NCBI RefSeq assembly: GCF_947500405.1
Contig: NZ_CANMRY010000007.1
Location: 143,441 to 207,440 of the forward strand
DNA: 64,000 nucleotides
Origin: an uncultured Maribacter sp.
Lineage (GTDB): Bacteria; Bacteroidota; Bacteroidia; Flavobacteriales; Flavobacteriaceae
Direction of reading: 5' to 3'
The translations under genes were made by a program, and so were the position numbers. The notes below the pieces were generated by a model that saw only the letters and a list, made by a program, of their open reading frames with translations, ran no database searches and had not been told where the DNA came from. Shown piece after piece: positions 19,588 through 28,420 of the stretch; position 1 is the stretch's first letter; every line of letters starts with the position of its first letter.

Positions 19588-20246
19588 TACCCGGCTATAT
19601 TTTTTAGTTCTTCAATTGTTTGTGTAGGATTTTCGCTTTTAAAAACAAAACTACCAGCAACTAATACATCGGCACCAGCATTTGTAAGAGCAGCAGCATT
19701 TTTTGATGTAACTCCACCATCAATCTCTATTAAGGTTTTTGCATTCTTTTTAGTGATTAATTCTTTTAGTGCTTTTACTTTATTGTATGTGTTTTCTATA
19801 AAAGATTGCCCGCCAAAACCAGGATTAACACTCATTAAACAAACTACATCAATATCTTGTATAAGATTTTCTAAAAGCGAAACATTTGTATGCGGGTTTA
19901 ATGCCACTCCGGCTAACATACCTTCTGCTTTAATTGCTTGCAAAGAACGGTGTAAATGTGTGCAAGCTTCGTAGTGTACGGTTAATACAGCGGCACCTAA
20001 TTCAGCAAAAGTTTTAATATACCTATCTGGATCCACTATCATTAAATGAACATCTAATGGTTTTGTTGCGTGTTTTTGAATAGCTTTTAAAACAGGCATG
20101 CCATAAGAGATGTTAGGAACAAAAACACCATCCATAACATCTATATGATGCCAATCTGCATTACTGTTATTAACCATTTCAACATCTTGTTGTAAGTTGC
20201 CAAAATCGGCAGCCAATAGGGATGGGGCAATTTTTGTTTTGCTCAT
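19587..20246 (-). CDS. rpe: Ribulose-phosphate 3-epimerase
   Basis: TIM-barrel enzyme (219 aa) interconverting ribulose 5-phosphate and xylulose 5-phosphate in the pentose phosphate pathway. Motifs are IAPSLLAADFGNL at the start, HIDVMDGVFVPN, VHLMIVDPDRY, MSVNPGFGGQ and EIDGGV, with the metal-binding His/Asp residues in place. A promoter element lies at 20274, and the YpdA-like gene follows with overlapping ends. Confidence 0.97.
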   Translation of the reverse strand: MSKTKIAPSLLAADFGNLQQDVEMVNNSNADWHHIDVMDGVFVPNISYGMPVLKAIQKHATKPLDVHLMIVDPDRYIKTFAELGAAVLTVHYEACTHLHRSLQAIKAEGMLAGVALNPHTNVSLLENLIQDIDVVCLMSVNPGFGGQSFIENTYNKVKALKELITKKNAKTLIEIDGGVTSKNAAALTNAGADVLVAGSFVFKSENPTQTIEELKNIAG

Positions 20247-20273
20247 TAGAAAATACCTTTGTTAGTTTAATAA

Positions 20274-20281
20274 CAAAAATA
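20274..20281 (-). promoter_or_regulatory. Promoter -7 element for rpe
   Basis: TATTTTTG on the minus strand is a perfect TAnnTTTG match, 27 bp before the rpe ATG. Confidence 0.6.
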
Positions 20282-20322
20282 CGGAAATGTATACTTTTTA
20301 GTAGTGTGTTTAAGAATAGTAT

Positions 20323-20775
20323 TTACTGTAAATGCCGTAAACCTTCATAAACTACAATACTAACTGCATTGGCAATATTTAAACTTCGTATATGTTCACT
20401 ATATAATGGTATCTTGTAAAGGTGCTCTTTGTTGCTTTCTAAAATTTGTTTTGATAACCCTACAGATTCTTTTCCAAAAACAAGAAACATATTTTTTTTA
20501 AAAGGAATATTCCAATGTTTTTTTTCTCCATGGCTAGATAAAAAAGCCATTTCTTTATCTTTATGTTGCAAAAAAAAGTCTTCTACGCTTTCGTAAATAA
20601 TTACATTTAAGTGCTGCCAATAATCTAAACCTGCGCGTTTAACTCTTTTATCACTGAGTTCAAAGCCAAATGGTTTTACAAGGTGTAATGTAGATCCTGT
20701 TCCTAAACTTAACCTACCAATATTACCCGTATTGTTTGGTATTTCTGGTTCTATAAGAACAATATTAAATGCCAT
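20323..20775 (-). CDS. trmL: tRNA (cytidine/uridine-34 2'-O)-methyltransferase TrmL
   Basis: Short SPOUT-class methyltransferase (150 aa). It starts FNIVLIEPEIPNNTGNIGRL, has the mid motif LVFGKESVGLS, and ends with the knot region IPLYSEHIRSLNIANAVSIVVYE shown in two parts, all characteristic of TrmL. It modifies the wobble position of leucine tRNAs. The start is 2 bp after the stop of the VF530-family gene, so the two are co-transcribed. Confidence 0.95.
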   Translation of the reverse strand: MAFNIVLIEPEIPNNTGNIGRLSLGTGSTLHLVKPFGFELSDKRVKRAGLDYWQHLNVIIYESVEDFFLQHKDKEMAFLSSHGEKKHWNIPFKKNMFLVFGKESVGLSKQILESNKEHLYKIPLYSEHIRSLNIANAVSIVVYEGLRHLQ

Positions 20776-20777
20776 AT

Positions 20778-20996
20778 TTATTTTTTAAGACTATGAAGGT
20801 ATAATTTTTCTACTTTCTCTCTAGCCCATGGTGTTTTTCTTAAAAATTTTAGGCTAGATTTTATAGATGGGTTGCTCTTAAAGCAGTTTATATTTATTTG
20901 GTTAGCTAATTCTTCCCAACTGTATTTGTTTGTTAGTTCTTCTAGAATGGTTTTGAGTTTAATGCCGTGTAATGGATTGTTAGGTTGGTTTTCCAT
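20778..20996 (-). CDS. VF530 (DUF2132) family DNA-binding-like protein
   Basis: A 72-aa basic protein with the family pattern [49 protein letters not shown] and VEKLY. VF530 members adopt a small alpha-helical fold, and a DNA-binding role has been suggested but not shown to my knowledge. It sits just upstream of trmL with a 2-bp gap. Confidence 0.88.
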   Translation of the reverse strand: MENQPNNPLHGIKLKTILEELTNKYSWEELANQININCFKSNPSIKSSLKFLRKTPWAREKVEKLYLHSLKK

Positions 20997-21031
20997 GTTG
21001 TTATTGATGAAAAAATGTTGGCGTTTTTAAA

Positions 21032-21568
21032 TTACTTATAAGATTGTATTTTATTTAGTATTAGTCCGAAATGTTCTTTAATTAGATTTTCTTTCTTTTC
21101 TTTTATTGTTAAATCTATATATCCGTCTGTTGCGTAAATTCTTATTTTGGATATTATTTTTTCAGATAATATAGCTAAATCTTCTAGTGATAAAAAGTAC
21201 TGAATTACTATTCTTTGATTACAATCTATTTTAGATACTTGCTTTAATTCAACTTTGGTTTTGTCTTTTAATAATATGATGGATTTTCCATCTGTATTTG
21301 TTGCGCAAATAGTTGATCCAATAGTAATATCAAAATTTAGGTTTGTTAAGTATTCTTTATTTGTTCTTTCGTGCTTTGTAGAAATAAAAAGGCTTTTCAT
21401 TAACCCTTCGGCTACATCATCAGACATTTTCCATTTTTTTCCAGATGATGCATTTACTTTAATGATTCTATTTTCTGTAAACTCATCAATTTTATCAATA
21501 GCTAAATGTTGAGCATTTATATAAGTAATTGAGAAAAGAAGGAAGTAAAATAATATTTTTTTAATCAT
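21032..21568 (-). CDS. Secreted protein of unknown function
   Basis: A 178-aa protein with an N-terminal signal peptide (residues 1-19, ending INAQ) and no lipobox. The mature part has alternating beta-prone stretches (KTKVELKQVSKIDCNQRIVIQYFLS) and a C-terminal KIRIYATDGYIDLTIKEK region. I recognise no family or catalytic motif. It is preceded by the rpoD terminator region and is not clearly in an operon. A periplasmic location is likely. Confidence 0.65.
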   Translation of the reverse strand: MIKKILFYFLLFSITYINAQHLAIDKIDEFTENRIIKVNASSGKKWKMSDDVAEGLMKSLFISTKHERTNKEYLTNLNFDITIGSTICATNTDGKSIILLKDKTKVELKQVSKIDCNQRIVIQYFLSLEDLAILSEKIISKIRIYATDGYIDLTIKEKKENLIKEHFGLILNKIQSYK

Positions 21569-21671
21569 TTTAAAATACTGACTTTATTTTTTAGTAAAAT
21601 AAGATGTTTGATGATTGGAAATTAAAATATAAAAGAGATACTTTTAATTATATAAAAATACTAAAATTAAA

Positions 21672-21696
21672 AAACTCCGGTAATCAGCCGGAGTTT
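21672..21696 (-). terminator. Terminator downstream of rpoD
   Basis: A 9-bp perfect stem (AAACTCCGG/CCGGAGTTT) with a 7-nt loop, followed on the minus strand by a T-rich run. It lies about 120 bp past the rpoD stop. Confidence 0.8.
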
Positions 21697-21817
21697 ATTC
21701 ATCAATCAAAAAACGAACAGTCATGATAAACTGTTGTTACGTTTCACAAATTACAATTAATATGCCAAATTTCCAATATGTTAAAATTTTGCAATATAAT
21801 TTTAATAAGTGTCTTGT

Positions 21818-22681
21818 TTAACCAAGATACGTTTTTAATATTTTGCTTCTAGATGTATGTTTTAATCTACGAATAGCTTTTTCTTTAATTTGACGAACTC
21901 TTTCTCTTGTAAGGTCAAAAGTTTCACCAATTTCTTCTAAGGTCATAGAATGTTGACCTGCTAAGCCAAAATATAAACGGATAACATCTGCTTCTCTTGG
22001 AGTTAATGTTTCCAAAGCACGTTCTATTTCCGTACGTAATGACTCATGCAACAATTCTTTATCTGGATTTGGAGATTCTCCACTACGAAGTACATCATAA
22101 AGGTTAGAATCTTCTCCATCGATTAATGGAGCATCCATAGATACATGACGACCAGAATTTTTAAGAGACTGCTTTACATCATCAACTGTCATGTCTAATT
22201 CTTTTGCAATTTCTTCTGGTGAAGGCTGGCGCTCATGCGCTTGCTCTAAAAATGCAAAAGTTTTATTTATTTTATTTATTGAACCAATTTTGTTCAATGG
22301 TAAACGAACAATACGAGATTGTTCTGCTAATGCTTGTAGGATAGATTGACGAATCCACCAAACTGCATAAGAGATAAATTTGAATCCACGAGTTTCATCA
22401 AAACGTTGTGCCGCTTTTATCAATCCTAAGTTTCCTTCATTGATTAAGTCTGGCAGAGTAAGGCCTTGGTTTTGGTACTGCTTAGCAACCGATACTACGA
22501 ATCTTAGATTGGCTTTTGTAAGTTTTTCAAGAGCGATCTGGTCGCCTGCCTTGATGCGTTGTGCCAATTCTACTTCTTCATCTGCAGTAATAAGGTCTAC
22601 TTTTCCAATTTCTTGTAAGTACTTATCCAAAGATGCGGTTTCCCTATTGGTAACCTGTTTTGTAATCTTAAGCTGTCTCAT
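21818..22681 (-). CDS. rpoD: Housekeeping RNA polymerase sigma factor (short RpoD/SigA type)
   Basis: Primary sigma factor of 287 aa, much shorter than the roughly 600-residue E. coli RpoD because region 1.1 and the non-conserved domain are missing. Region 1.2 starts at about [13 protein letters not shown]. Region 2 contains [15 protein letters not shown]. Region 4 has [20 protein letters not shown], the -35-type recognition helix. This short form is the Bacteroidetes primary sigma factor, which recognises TTG and TAnnTTTG boxes. That agrees with the promoter motifs seen across the window. Confidence 0.97.
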   Translation of the reverse strand: MRQLKITKQVTNRETASLDKYLQEIGKVDLITADEEVELAQRIKAGDQIALEKLTKANLRFVVSVAKQYQNQGLTLPDLINEGNLGLIKAAQRFDETRGFKFISYAVWWIRQSILQALAEQSRIVRLPLNKIGSINKINKTFAFLEQAHERQPSPEEIAKELDMTVDDVKQSLKNSGRHVSMDAPLIDGEDSNLYDVLRSGESPNPDKELLHESLRTEIERALETLTPREADVIRLYFGLAGQHSMTLEEIGETFDLTRERVRQIKEKAIRRLKHTSRSKILKTYLG

Positions 22682-22993
22682 TTAATAAAATTAAGTTCAT
22701 TTGCATAGACTGCATATACTTATACGTAAAAAAGCTACGAATGTTACAAAAGCATTAAAAAAAATCCATTTTTTAGTTAAACGGTAAGAAAAAAAGGTTT
22801 TTTCTTTGTTTTGCTTCCTATAAATATTAGTCGGTAAAAGTGTATTTAGCTTTCAAAAAAGGAATAATTAGGGAGATTTTATTTTGTAAAGTAAATAACC
22901 TTGAAGCATTAAAATATTAATTATAAAGTAAAATTGCTAGCCTTTAATACCTCATAGAGATAAAAAAACTAGCAATTTTATGTTGAAAAAATA
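22682..22993. other. Intergenic region between the glycosyltransferase gene and rpoD
   Basis: A 312-bp gap. It holds the upstream region of rpoD, in which I see no clear TAnnTTTG box, and a terminator-like inverted repeat for the glycosyltransferase gene at 22930-22979. No coding sequence or RNA gene was recognised. Confidence 0.6.
22930..22979 (-). terminator. Possible terminator of the glycosyltransferase gene
   Basis: Perfect 11-bp inverted repeat (AAAATTGCTAG with CTAGCAATTTT) separated by 28 nt, 14 bp beyond the stop. The large loop and weak T run make it a modest terminator candidate. Confidence 0.45.
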
Positions 22994-24364
22994 TTATTTT
23001 TTTTCTGGTAATCCTCTTGTTAACCAACCTCTTCTGCTTGCAGTTGCAATAGCATAAGGTGTAATCCAGAATAATCCAAAAGCATATAAAATACTATAAG
23101 AATATGCCCAGAAAGATTCTTTAAAGTCATATTTGTTTGCATAGAATATAACAGGAAAAGAGGATAGTATAAGTATACTTAATAAGGTAGAGCTTATATA
23201 GAGTAATGGGTGTGATAGTATAAAGAATAACATGAATATTAAAAAAGGGTAACTCATAATTATTTTTAAAGATTGATTTATAAATAATATTCTAGTTCCA
23301 ATTTTAGTTTCTTCTCTAAAGTTTTTAAATACATATTTAGACATTTGAATGTTTTCACGAACATTACTTCTTCCCCATCTAATAAACATTTTATATAAAC
23401 CAGTATATTCTTCTGGAACATTAGTATAAGCAACTGCATTTTTTTGAAATAAAACATGAAACCCTTGTTTTAATATCATATTTGTCATTGCTCTATCTTC
23501 TCCAATATCTGATGGTTGCCCCATAAAAGTTTGGTTAATCCATTCTGGTAAACAAGCAAAAACCGCAGTACTACGGTAAGCAGCTAAAGCACCAGGGGTA
23601 CATAATACAGAATTTAAACTACTTTCTGCAGAGCGAACAAATTCAAAACTTAAAACAAAACTTACATCTAACATTTTTGGTAATAATGCTTTTGCTTTAT
23701 TTAACACTCTAATGTTGCCTGCAACGGCTCCACATTTTTCATTATTTACAAATGGGCTAACTAAATTTCTAAGAGTTTCTGGTTCTACGATAGAATCACT
23801 ATCTACGGTAACAAAAACTTCTCCAGTTCCAAGGTTAAACCCACGGTATAATGCATGGCGTTTCCCTTTGTTTTCTGGTTGTTGGTATATTTCTAAACGG
23901 TCTCCTAAGATGTTTTTGGCTTTTTTCATCCATTCCCATGTATCATCTGCGCTACCATCATCTATAGAGATAATTTGTAATTTTTGGTCTGGAAAATCAC
24001 TATTATCTAAACTTATTAAAGTGTCATATACTTGTTTACCTTCATTATAAGCAGGTACTATTACCGTACAAGTTGGTAATTCTTCATTAGTTACAGAGGC
24101 AACAGGTTTGTATTTAAAATATCTAAATAAAATATATGCAAAATAAACTGCTTTTAGTGCAAATAACACACCAGCTATTGTCATAAATGTTAGCCCTATG
24201 ATGGAGCTTGATCTTTCTTTATTAAATTGGTCAAAATCACTTTGAAATACATAAACTAGATAAATAGCACCAATCATTAATAAGAATGTACTAGCCAATA
24301 CTGTAATTCCCCAAGGATCGGTAGTGTTTTTGGATTGTAATGGTAAAGTGTTTTTAGTTTTCAT
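22994..24364 (-). CDS. Membrane glycosyltransferase family 2 (processive polysaccharide synthase-like)
   Basis: A 456-aa inner-membrane GT2. Two membrane segments (about 18-40 and 53-80) precede the catalytic domain, and several more lie after about residue 345. Catalytic motifs are DDGSADDT, DSDS (TVDSDSIV) and GED (DIGEDRA). The acceptor-site region reads MFIRWGRSNVRE: the usual Q of Q(x)xRW is Met, while the RW, S and RE positions match the pattern I recall from hyaluronan and chitin synthases. The product is probably a beta-linked polysaccharide, but it cannot be fixed from sequence. There is no operon partner. Confidence 0.85.
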   Translation of the reverse strand: MKTKNTLPLQSKNTTDPWGITVLASTFLLMIGAIYLVYVFQSDFDQFNKERSSSIIGLTFMTIAGVLFALKAVYFAYILFRYFKYKPVASVTNEELPTCTVIVPAYNEGKQVYDTLISLDNSDFPDQKLQIISIDDGSADDTWEWMKKAKNILGDRLEIYQQPENKGKRHALYRGFNLGTGEVFVTVDSDSIVEPETLRNLVSPFVNNEKCGAVAGNIRVLNKAKALLPKMLDVSFVLSFEFVRSAESSLNSVLCTPGALAAYRSTAVFACLPEWINQTFMGQPSDIGEDRAMTNMILKQGFHVLFQKNAVAYTNVPEEYTGLYKMFIRWGRSNVRENIQMSKYVFKNFREETKIGTRILFINQSLKIIMSYPFLIFMLFFILSHPLLYISSTLLSILILSSFPVIFYANKYDFKESFWAYSYSILYAFGLFWITPYAIATASRRGWLTRGLPEKK

Positions 24365-24579
24365 AAATATTTTTATATATTTTGTTCTACTACTTTTACG
24401 AAGACTTTGGTCTTTTAGATTTTTTAATTTTTCGTTTTATGAATACTTTATGAATATTCTAACATTTGAGTTTTATAATCTAAAAAGTTGTTAAAAAAGA
24501 GAGAATTCAATATTGAATAATTAAGGAGTTTTCTTGATATTTTTTGGGCTAAGAACTAGATGTTTTTTTGTTGAATTTT

Positions 24580-24618
24580 AAAAAAAAGAAAGCCCAGTTA
24601 GTAAACTAACTGAGCTTT
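24580..24618 (-). terminator. Terminator of pnp
   Basis: A 13-bp stem (AAAGCCCAGTTAG/CTAACTGAGCTTT, one mismatch) with a TAAA loop. On the minus strand it is followed by a T run. It lies 23 bp beyond the pnp stop. Confidence 0.85.
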
Positions 24619-24640
24619 TATAATTTAAGAAAATTAAGAA

Positions 24641-26905
24641 TTAATCTTCTTTTTTACTTTCTCTTGGTTTTCTATCGTCTCTACGATTGTCACGTCCACG
24701 ATTATCGCGTCCACGATTGTCTCTACCTCTGTTGTTATCTCTTGGAGGTCTTTCTACATACCCTTCTGGTTTTGGTAAAAGAGCTTTACGAGAAACTTTT
24801 TCTTTACGAGTTCTTGGGTCTACTCCAAAGTACTTAACATCAAAAACATCTCCCATGTTTACAACATCGGTTACGTTTTCTGTACGTTCCCAAGCTAGTT
24901 CAGATACGTGTAATAAAACTTCATTTCCTGGAGCATCTGTATATTCTACAACAGCACCAAAATCTAACATTTTAATTACTTTAACTTCGTAAACACTGCC
25001 TTTTTCGGGCTTAAATAGTAAAGAATCTATTTTAGCTTCTACAGCAGTAATACCTTCAGAACCAGTTCCTAATATTTCAACAATACCTTCTTCTGTAACA
25101 GGGTCTTCATTTATAACAATTGTACATCCTGTTTCTTTTTGTAATTCTTGAATTACTTTTCCACCAGGACCAATTAATGCCCCAATAAAATCATTAGGAA
25201 TACGTCTTGTAATCATTGTAGGAGCATGCTCCTTAACACCTGAGTTAGGAGAAGAAATAGTATCGGTAATTTTTCCTAAGATATGTAAACGTCCGTCACG
25301 AGCTTGTTTTAAAGCATTTACAAGAATTTCATAAGACAGTCCTTTTACTTTAATATCCATTTGGCAAGCTGTAATACCATCTTCTGTACCTGTTACTTTA
25401 AAATCCATATCTCCTAAGTGATCTTCATCTCCTAAAATATCAGATAATACAGCATATTTTCCAGAATCTGCATCAGAGATAAGTCCCATTGCAATACCAG
25501 AAACAGGTTTCTTTAATTGAACACCAGCATCCATCATTGCCATTGTACCCGCGCATACTGTAGCCATAGAAGAAGAACCGTTGGATTCTAATATCTCAGA
25601 AACTACACGTACTGTATAAGGGCAATCTGCAGGTACCATTCCTTTTAATGCTCTTTGTGCTAAGTTACCATGACCTACTTCTCTACGAGAGGTACCTCTA
25701 ATTGGTCTAGCTTCTCCAGTAGAAAAAGGAGGGAAATTATAGTGTAAATAGAAGGTTTCTTCACCTTCGTACGATGGCATATCTATTTGGTTAGCTTCTC
25801 TACTAGTACCTAAAGTTACTGTAGCTAAAGCTTGTGTTTCTCCACGTGTAAATATGGAAGAACCGTGAGTAGATGGTAAATAATCTACCTCACACCAAAT
25901 TGGTCTAATCTCGTCAGTCTTACGACCATCTAAACGTAAACCTTCGTTTAAGGTTAAATCACGTACGGCAGCTTTTTCAGCTTTGCTATAGTATTTAGAA
26001 ATTAATCCACCAAAATCTTCTCTTTCTTCTTCAGAAAAAGAAGCGATTATTTCTTCTTTAATTTCACCAAAAGCAGCGCTACGCTCATGTTTAGCAGAAC
26101 CTGCTTGGGCAACAGCATATACTTTATCGTACGCCATGTCATGAATTTTCTTTGCTAAATCAGCATCTTCTCTTTCTGGCTCGTATTCACGCGTTTCTTT
26201 TTTACCAAAAGCTTCGGCTAATTTAAGTTGAGCAGCACATTGTACTTTAATAGCTTCGTGCGCAAACTTAATAGCTTCGGTCATTTCTTCTTCAGAAATT
26301 TCATCCATCTCACCTTCCACCATCATTACAGAATCAGCAGATGCTCCGATCATCATATCAATGTCAGACTCTTCTAATTGCGCTCTAGTTGGGTTAATGA
26401 TGAATTCTCCATTTACACGACCTACTCTAGCTTCAGAGATAGCACATTCAAACGGAAAATCTGATAACTGAATAGCAGCAGAAGCAGCTAAACCTGCCAT
26501 AGCATCTGGCATAACATCTGGGTCATGAGACATTAACTGAATCATTACCTGAGTTTCAGAATGGTAATCTTTTGGGAATAATGGGCGTAATACACGATCC
26601 ACTAAACGCATTGTTAATACTTCACCGTCACTAGGTCTAGCTTCTCTTTTGAAGAAACCACCAGGGTAACGGCCAGCAGCAGCAAATTTTTCTCTGTAAT
26701 CTACCGTTAATGGTAAAAAGTCAACATCTGCTTGTTTGTAGTTGGAAACAACTGTACATAATAACATACATTTTCCAGATTGAACAACAACAGAACCGTG
26801 TGCCTGTTTCGCCAATTTTCCGGTTTCGATAGAAATTTCTCTACCGTCCCCAAGGTCTATGACCTCTTTAAATACTTTTGGAATCATAAATTCGATTTTA
26901 CTCAT
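24641..26905 (-). CDS. pnp: Polyribonucleotide nucleotidyltransferase (PNPase)
   Basis: Phosphorolytic 3'-5' exoribonuclease (754 aa), central to RNA decay. Two RNase PH-like domains (about 15-230 and 320-560) are separated by a helical linker. A KH domain follows ([16 protein letters not shown], near 590) and then an S1 domain (about 645-715). The catalytic-site region includes [16 protein letters not shown] basic low-complexity tail of repeated GRDNR follows the S1 domain. The start codon lies inside a 7-bp inverted repeat (26901-26923). rpsO is upstream on the same strand but with its own terminator. Confidence 0.97.
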   Translation of the reverse strand: MSKIEFMIPKVFKEVIDLGDGREISIETGKLAKQAHGSVVVQSGKCMLLCTVVSNYKQADVDFLPLTVDYREKFAAAGRYPGGFFKREARPSDGEVLTMRLVDRVLRPLFPKDYHSETQVMIQLMSHDPDVMPDAMAGLAASAAIQLSDFPFECAISEARVGRVNGEFIINPTRAQLEESDIDMMIGASADSVMMVEGEMDEISEEEMTEAIKFAHEAIKVQCAAQLKLAEAFGKKETREYEPEREDADLAKKIHDMAYDKVYAVAQAGSAKHERSAAFGEIKEEIIASFSEEEREDFGGLISKYYSKAEKAAVRDLTLNEGLRLDGRKTDEIRPIWCEVDYLPSTHGSSIFTRGETQALATVTLGTSREANQIDMPSYEGEETFYLHYNFPPFSTGEARPIRGTSRREVGHGNLAQRALKGMVPADCPYTVRVVSEILESNGSSSMATVCAGTMAMMDAGVQLKKPVSGIAMGLISDADSGKYAVLSDILGDEDHLGDMDFKVTGTEDGITACQMDIKVKGLSYEILVNALKQARDGRLHILGKITDTISSPNSGVKEHAPTMITRRIPNDFIGALIGPGGKVIQELQKETGCTIVINEDPVTEEGIVEILGTGSEGITAVEAKIDSLLFKPEKGSVYEVKVIKMLDFGAVVEYTDAPGNEVLLHVSELAWERTENVTDVVNMGDVFDVKYFGVDPRTRKEKVSRKALLPKPEGYVERPPRDNNRGRDNRGRDNRGRDNRRDDRKPRESKKED
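24678..24736 (-). repeat. In-frame tandem repeat encoding GRDNR in the PNPase tail
   Basis: Imperfect 15-bp tandem units (about four) in the last codons of pnp encode GRDNR copies flanked by RD-rich sequence. The tail is arginine-rich, so it may contact RNA. Confidence 0.75.
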
Positions 26906-26923
26906 GTCTATTTTTTACATGAG
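26901..26923 (-). promoter_or_regulatory. Hairpin enclosing the pnp start codon
   Basis: On the minus strand CTCATGT and ACATGAG form a perfect 7-bp stem around a 9-nt A-rich loop. The pnp ATG is in the 3' arm. The 5' arm contains another ATG followed directly by TAA. This could limit ribosome access, but its role is unproven. Confidence 0.45.
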
Positions 26924-27065
26924 TGTTAAACAATGGTCTTTTGTCTTGTTAGACAAATTGTGTGTTGTGTTGTTGTGTGGACCAATGAAAAACTATACGT
27001 AGCTTTTTGTGTTTGTTCTTCCTAAAATATTTTAGGTTTTACCTCTTGAACAGTAGAGTATATTA

Positions 27066-27092
27066 AAAAGGGGAAGCAATGCTTCCCCTTTT
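27066..27092 (-). terminator. Terminator of rpsO
   Basis: A 12-bp perfect stem (AAAAGGGGAAGC/GCTTCCCCTTTT) with a 3-nt loop, 4 bp beyond the rpsO stop. Confidence 0.88.
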
Positions 27093-27096
27093 AAAA

Positions 27097-27366
27097 TTAT
27101 TTTCTAATACCTAATTCTACAATTAGTTCACGATATTTTACAATATCTTTTTTCTTTAAATAATCTAAAAGACTTCTTCTTTTACCTACTAATTTTACAA
27201 GAGAACGCTCTGTGTTAAAATCTTTATGATTTTTTTTAAGGTGTCCTGTTAGGTGGTTTATACGGTGTGTGAACAACGCAATTTGACCTTCAGTAGAACC
27301 TGTGTTCTCTGCTTTTCCGCCGTGTTTTGCAAAAATTTCGGCTTTTATTTCTTTTGTTAAATACAT
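27097..27366 (-). CDS. rpsO: 30S ribosomal protein S15
   Basis: Ribosomal protein S15 (89 aa), which binds the central domain of 16S rRNA early in small-subunit assembly. Conserved family segments are visible: TGSTEGQIALFTHRI, HLKKNHKDFNTERSL and VGKRRSLLDYLKK. Length is normal. It has its own promoter (27421) and terminator (27066). A short hairpin at the predicted 5' end of the transcript (27399-27415) could be an S15 autoregulatory or stability element. The order rpsO then pnp is the same as in many bacteria. Confidence 0.98.
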   Translation of the reverse strand: MYLTKEIKAEIFAKHGGKAENTGSTEGQIALFTHRINHLTGHLKKNHKDFNTERSLVKLVGKRRSLLDYLKKKDIVKYRELIVELGIRK

Positions 27367-27398
27367 TCCAATATTATTTTAAATGATTTTTATGTACA

Positions 27399-27415
27399 AG
27401 ATTGATTTTCAATCT
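27399..27415 (-). promoter_or_regulatory. Hairpin at the rpsO 5' leader
   Basis: AGATTG and CAATCT form a 6-bp stem with a 5-nt loop, located right where transcription should start from the promoter at 27421. A role in mRNA stability or S15 binding is only a guess. Confidence 0.35.
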
Positions 27416-27420
27416 GGGCG

Positions 27421-27428
27421 CAAATATA
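27421..27428 (-). promoter_or_regulatory. Promoter -7 element for rpsO
   Basis: TATATTTG on the minus strand, a perfect match to TAnnTTTG, 54 bp before the rpsO ATG. Confidence 0.65.
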
Positions 27429-27462
27429 ACTTTTTTTAAATTAAAATTATACTAAGTATAAA

Positions 27463-27500
27463 AAAAGTGCTACACTAGTATAAACTTGCGTAGCACTTTT
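27463..27500 (-). terminator. Terminator of the fbaA-accD operon
   Basis: An 11-bp perfect stem (AAAAGTGCTAC/GTAGCACTTTT) with a 16-nt loop, extended by a T run on the minus strand, 20 bp past the accD stop. Confidence 0.82.
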
Positions 27501-27504
27501 ACTT

Positions 27505-27535
27505 GTAAGACTTAATTTATCTAATTAAGTCTTAC
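27505..27535 (-). other. Perfect 13-bp inverted repeat spanning the accD stop codon
   Basis: GTAAGACTTAATT and AATTAAGTCTTAC with a 5-nt loop. It covers the last codons and stop of accD and precedes the terminator hairpin by only 4 bp. It may protect the mRNA 3' end or aid termination. Confidence 0.6.
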
Positions 27536-28384
27536 TTTATTATTCTGAATTAAATCTATATATAGATTTATGTTCTTTTTTAAATCTCTTCTATGTGAAA
27601 TAAAATCTAAAAAGCCGTGTTCCAGTAAAAATTCTGAGGTTTGAAAACCTTCTGGAAGGTCTTTTCCTGTAAAATCTTTTACAATTCTAGGGCCTGCAAA
27701 GCCAATTAATGCACCAGGTTCAGAAATATTAATATCTCCAAGCATTGCATAAGAAGCTGTTGTGCCACCAGTAGTTGGATCTGTACATAAAGAAATGTAC
27801 GGTATGCCTGCTTCCGCCAATTGTGCTAGTTTAGCAGATGTTTTTGCTAATTGCATTAAAGAAAGAGCGGCTTCCATCATACGAGCACCTCCAGATTTTG
27901 ATATCATTAAAAATGGTATCTTGTTTTTTATGGAATAATCTATGCCTCTTGCTATTTTTTCTCCTACAACACTACCCATGGAGCCACCAATAAAGCCAAA
28001 ATCCATACAGCAGATAACAAGTTTTTTGCCAGAAGAAAGACCTACGGCTGTACGCACAGCATCTTTTAATCCTGTTTTCTTTTGAGCGTCTTTTAAACGA
28101 TCAGAATATTTTTTAGTATCCTCAAATTTAAGTGGGTCTTTTGAACTTAATTTTGCATCAAGCTCTTCAAATATATTTTCATCAAAAAGAATTTCAAAGT
28201 ACTCTTTGCTACCAATTCTTACATGGTAATCATCTTCTGGACTTACGTAAAAGTTTTTGGCTAACTCATCAGATTCTACAATTTTACCTGTTGGGGACTT
28301 ATACCACAGTCCTTTAGGAGTGTCTTTCTTTTCTTCTGTAGAGGTCTGTATTCCTTTTTCTGTTCTTTTAAACCAAGCCGTCAT
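27521..28384 (-). CDS. accD: Acetyl-CoA carboxylase carboxyltransferase subunit beta, zinc-finger cysteines absent
   Basis: Beta subunit of the carboxyltransferase (287 aa) that makes malonyl-CoA for fatty acid synthesis. The crotonase-like core is clear: [49 protein letters not shown] and [17 protein letters not shown] [12 protein letters not shown]. The N-terminal region aligns with the E. coli zinc finger, but both CxxC pairs are gone: residues 30-33 are SPTG and 48-51 are SPED. It follows fbaA with a 36-bp gap in one operon, and accA is not nearby. Confidence 0.95.
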   Translation of the reverse strand: MTAWFKRTEKGIQTSTEEKKDTPKGLWYKSPTGKIVESDELAKNFYVSPEDDYHVRIGSKEYFEILFDENIFEELDAKLSSKDPLKFEDTKKYSDRLKDAQKKTGLKDAVRTAVGLSSGKKLVICCMDFGFIGGSMGSVVGEKIARGIDYSIKNKIPFLMISKSGGARMMEAALSLMQLAKTSAKLAQLAEAGIPYISLCTDPTTGGTTASYAMLGDINISEPGALIGFAGPRIVKDFTGKDLPEGFQTSEFLLEHGFLDFISHRRDLKKNINLYIDLIQNNKVRLN

Positions 28385-28420
28385 ATTTTCAAATTAGGTG
28401 TTGTTAGATTTACTTTGGGG

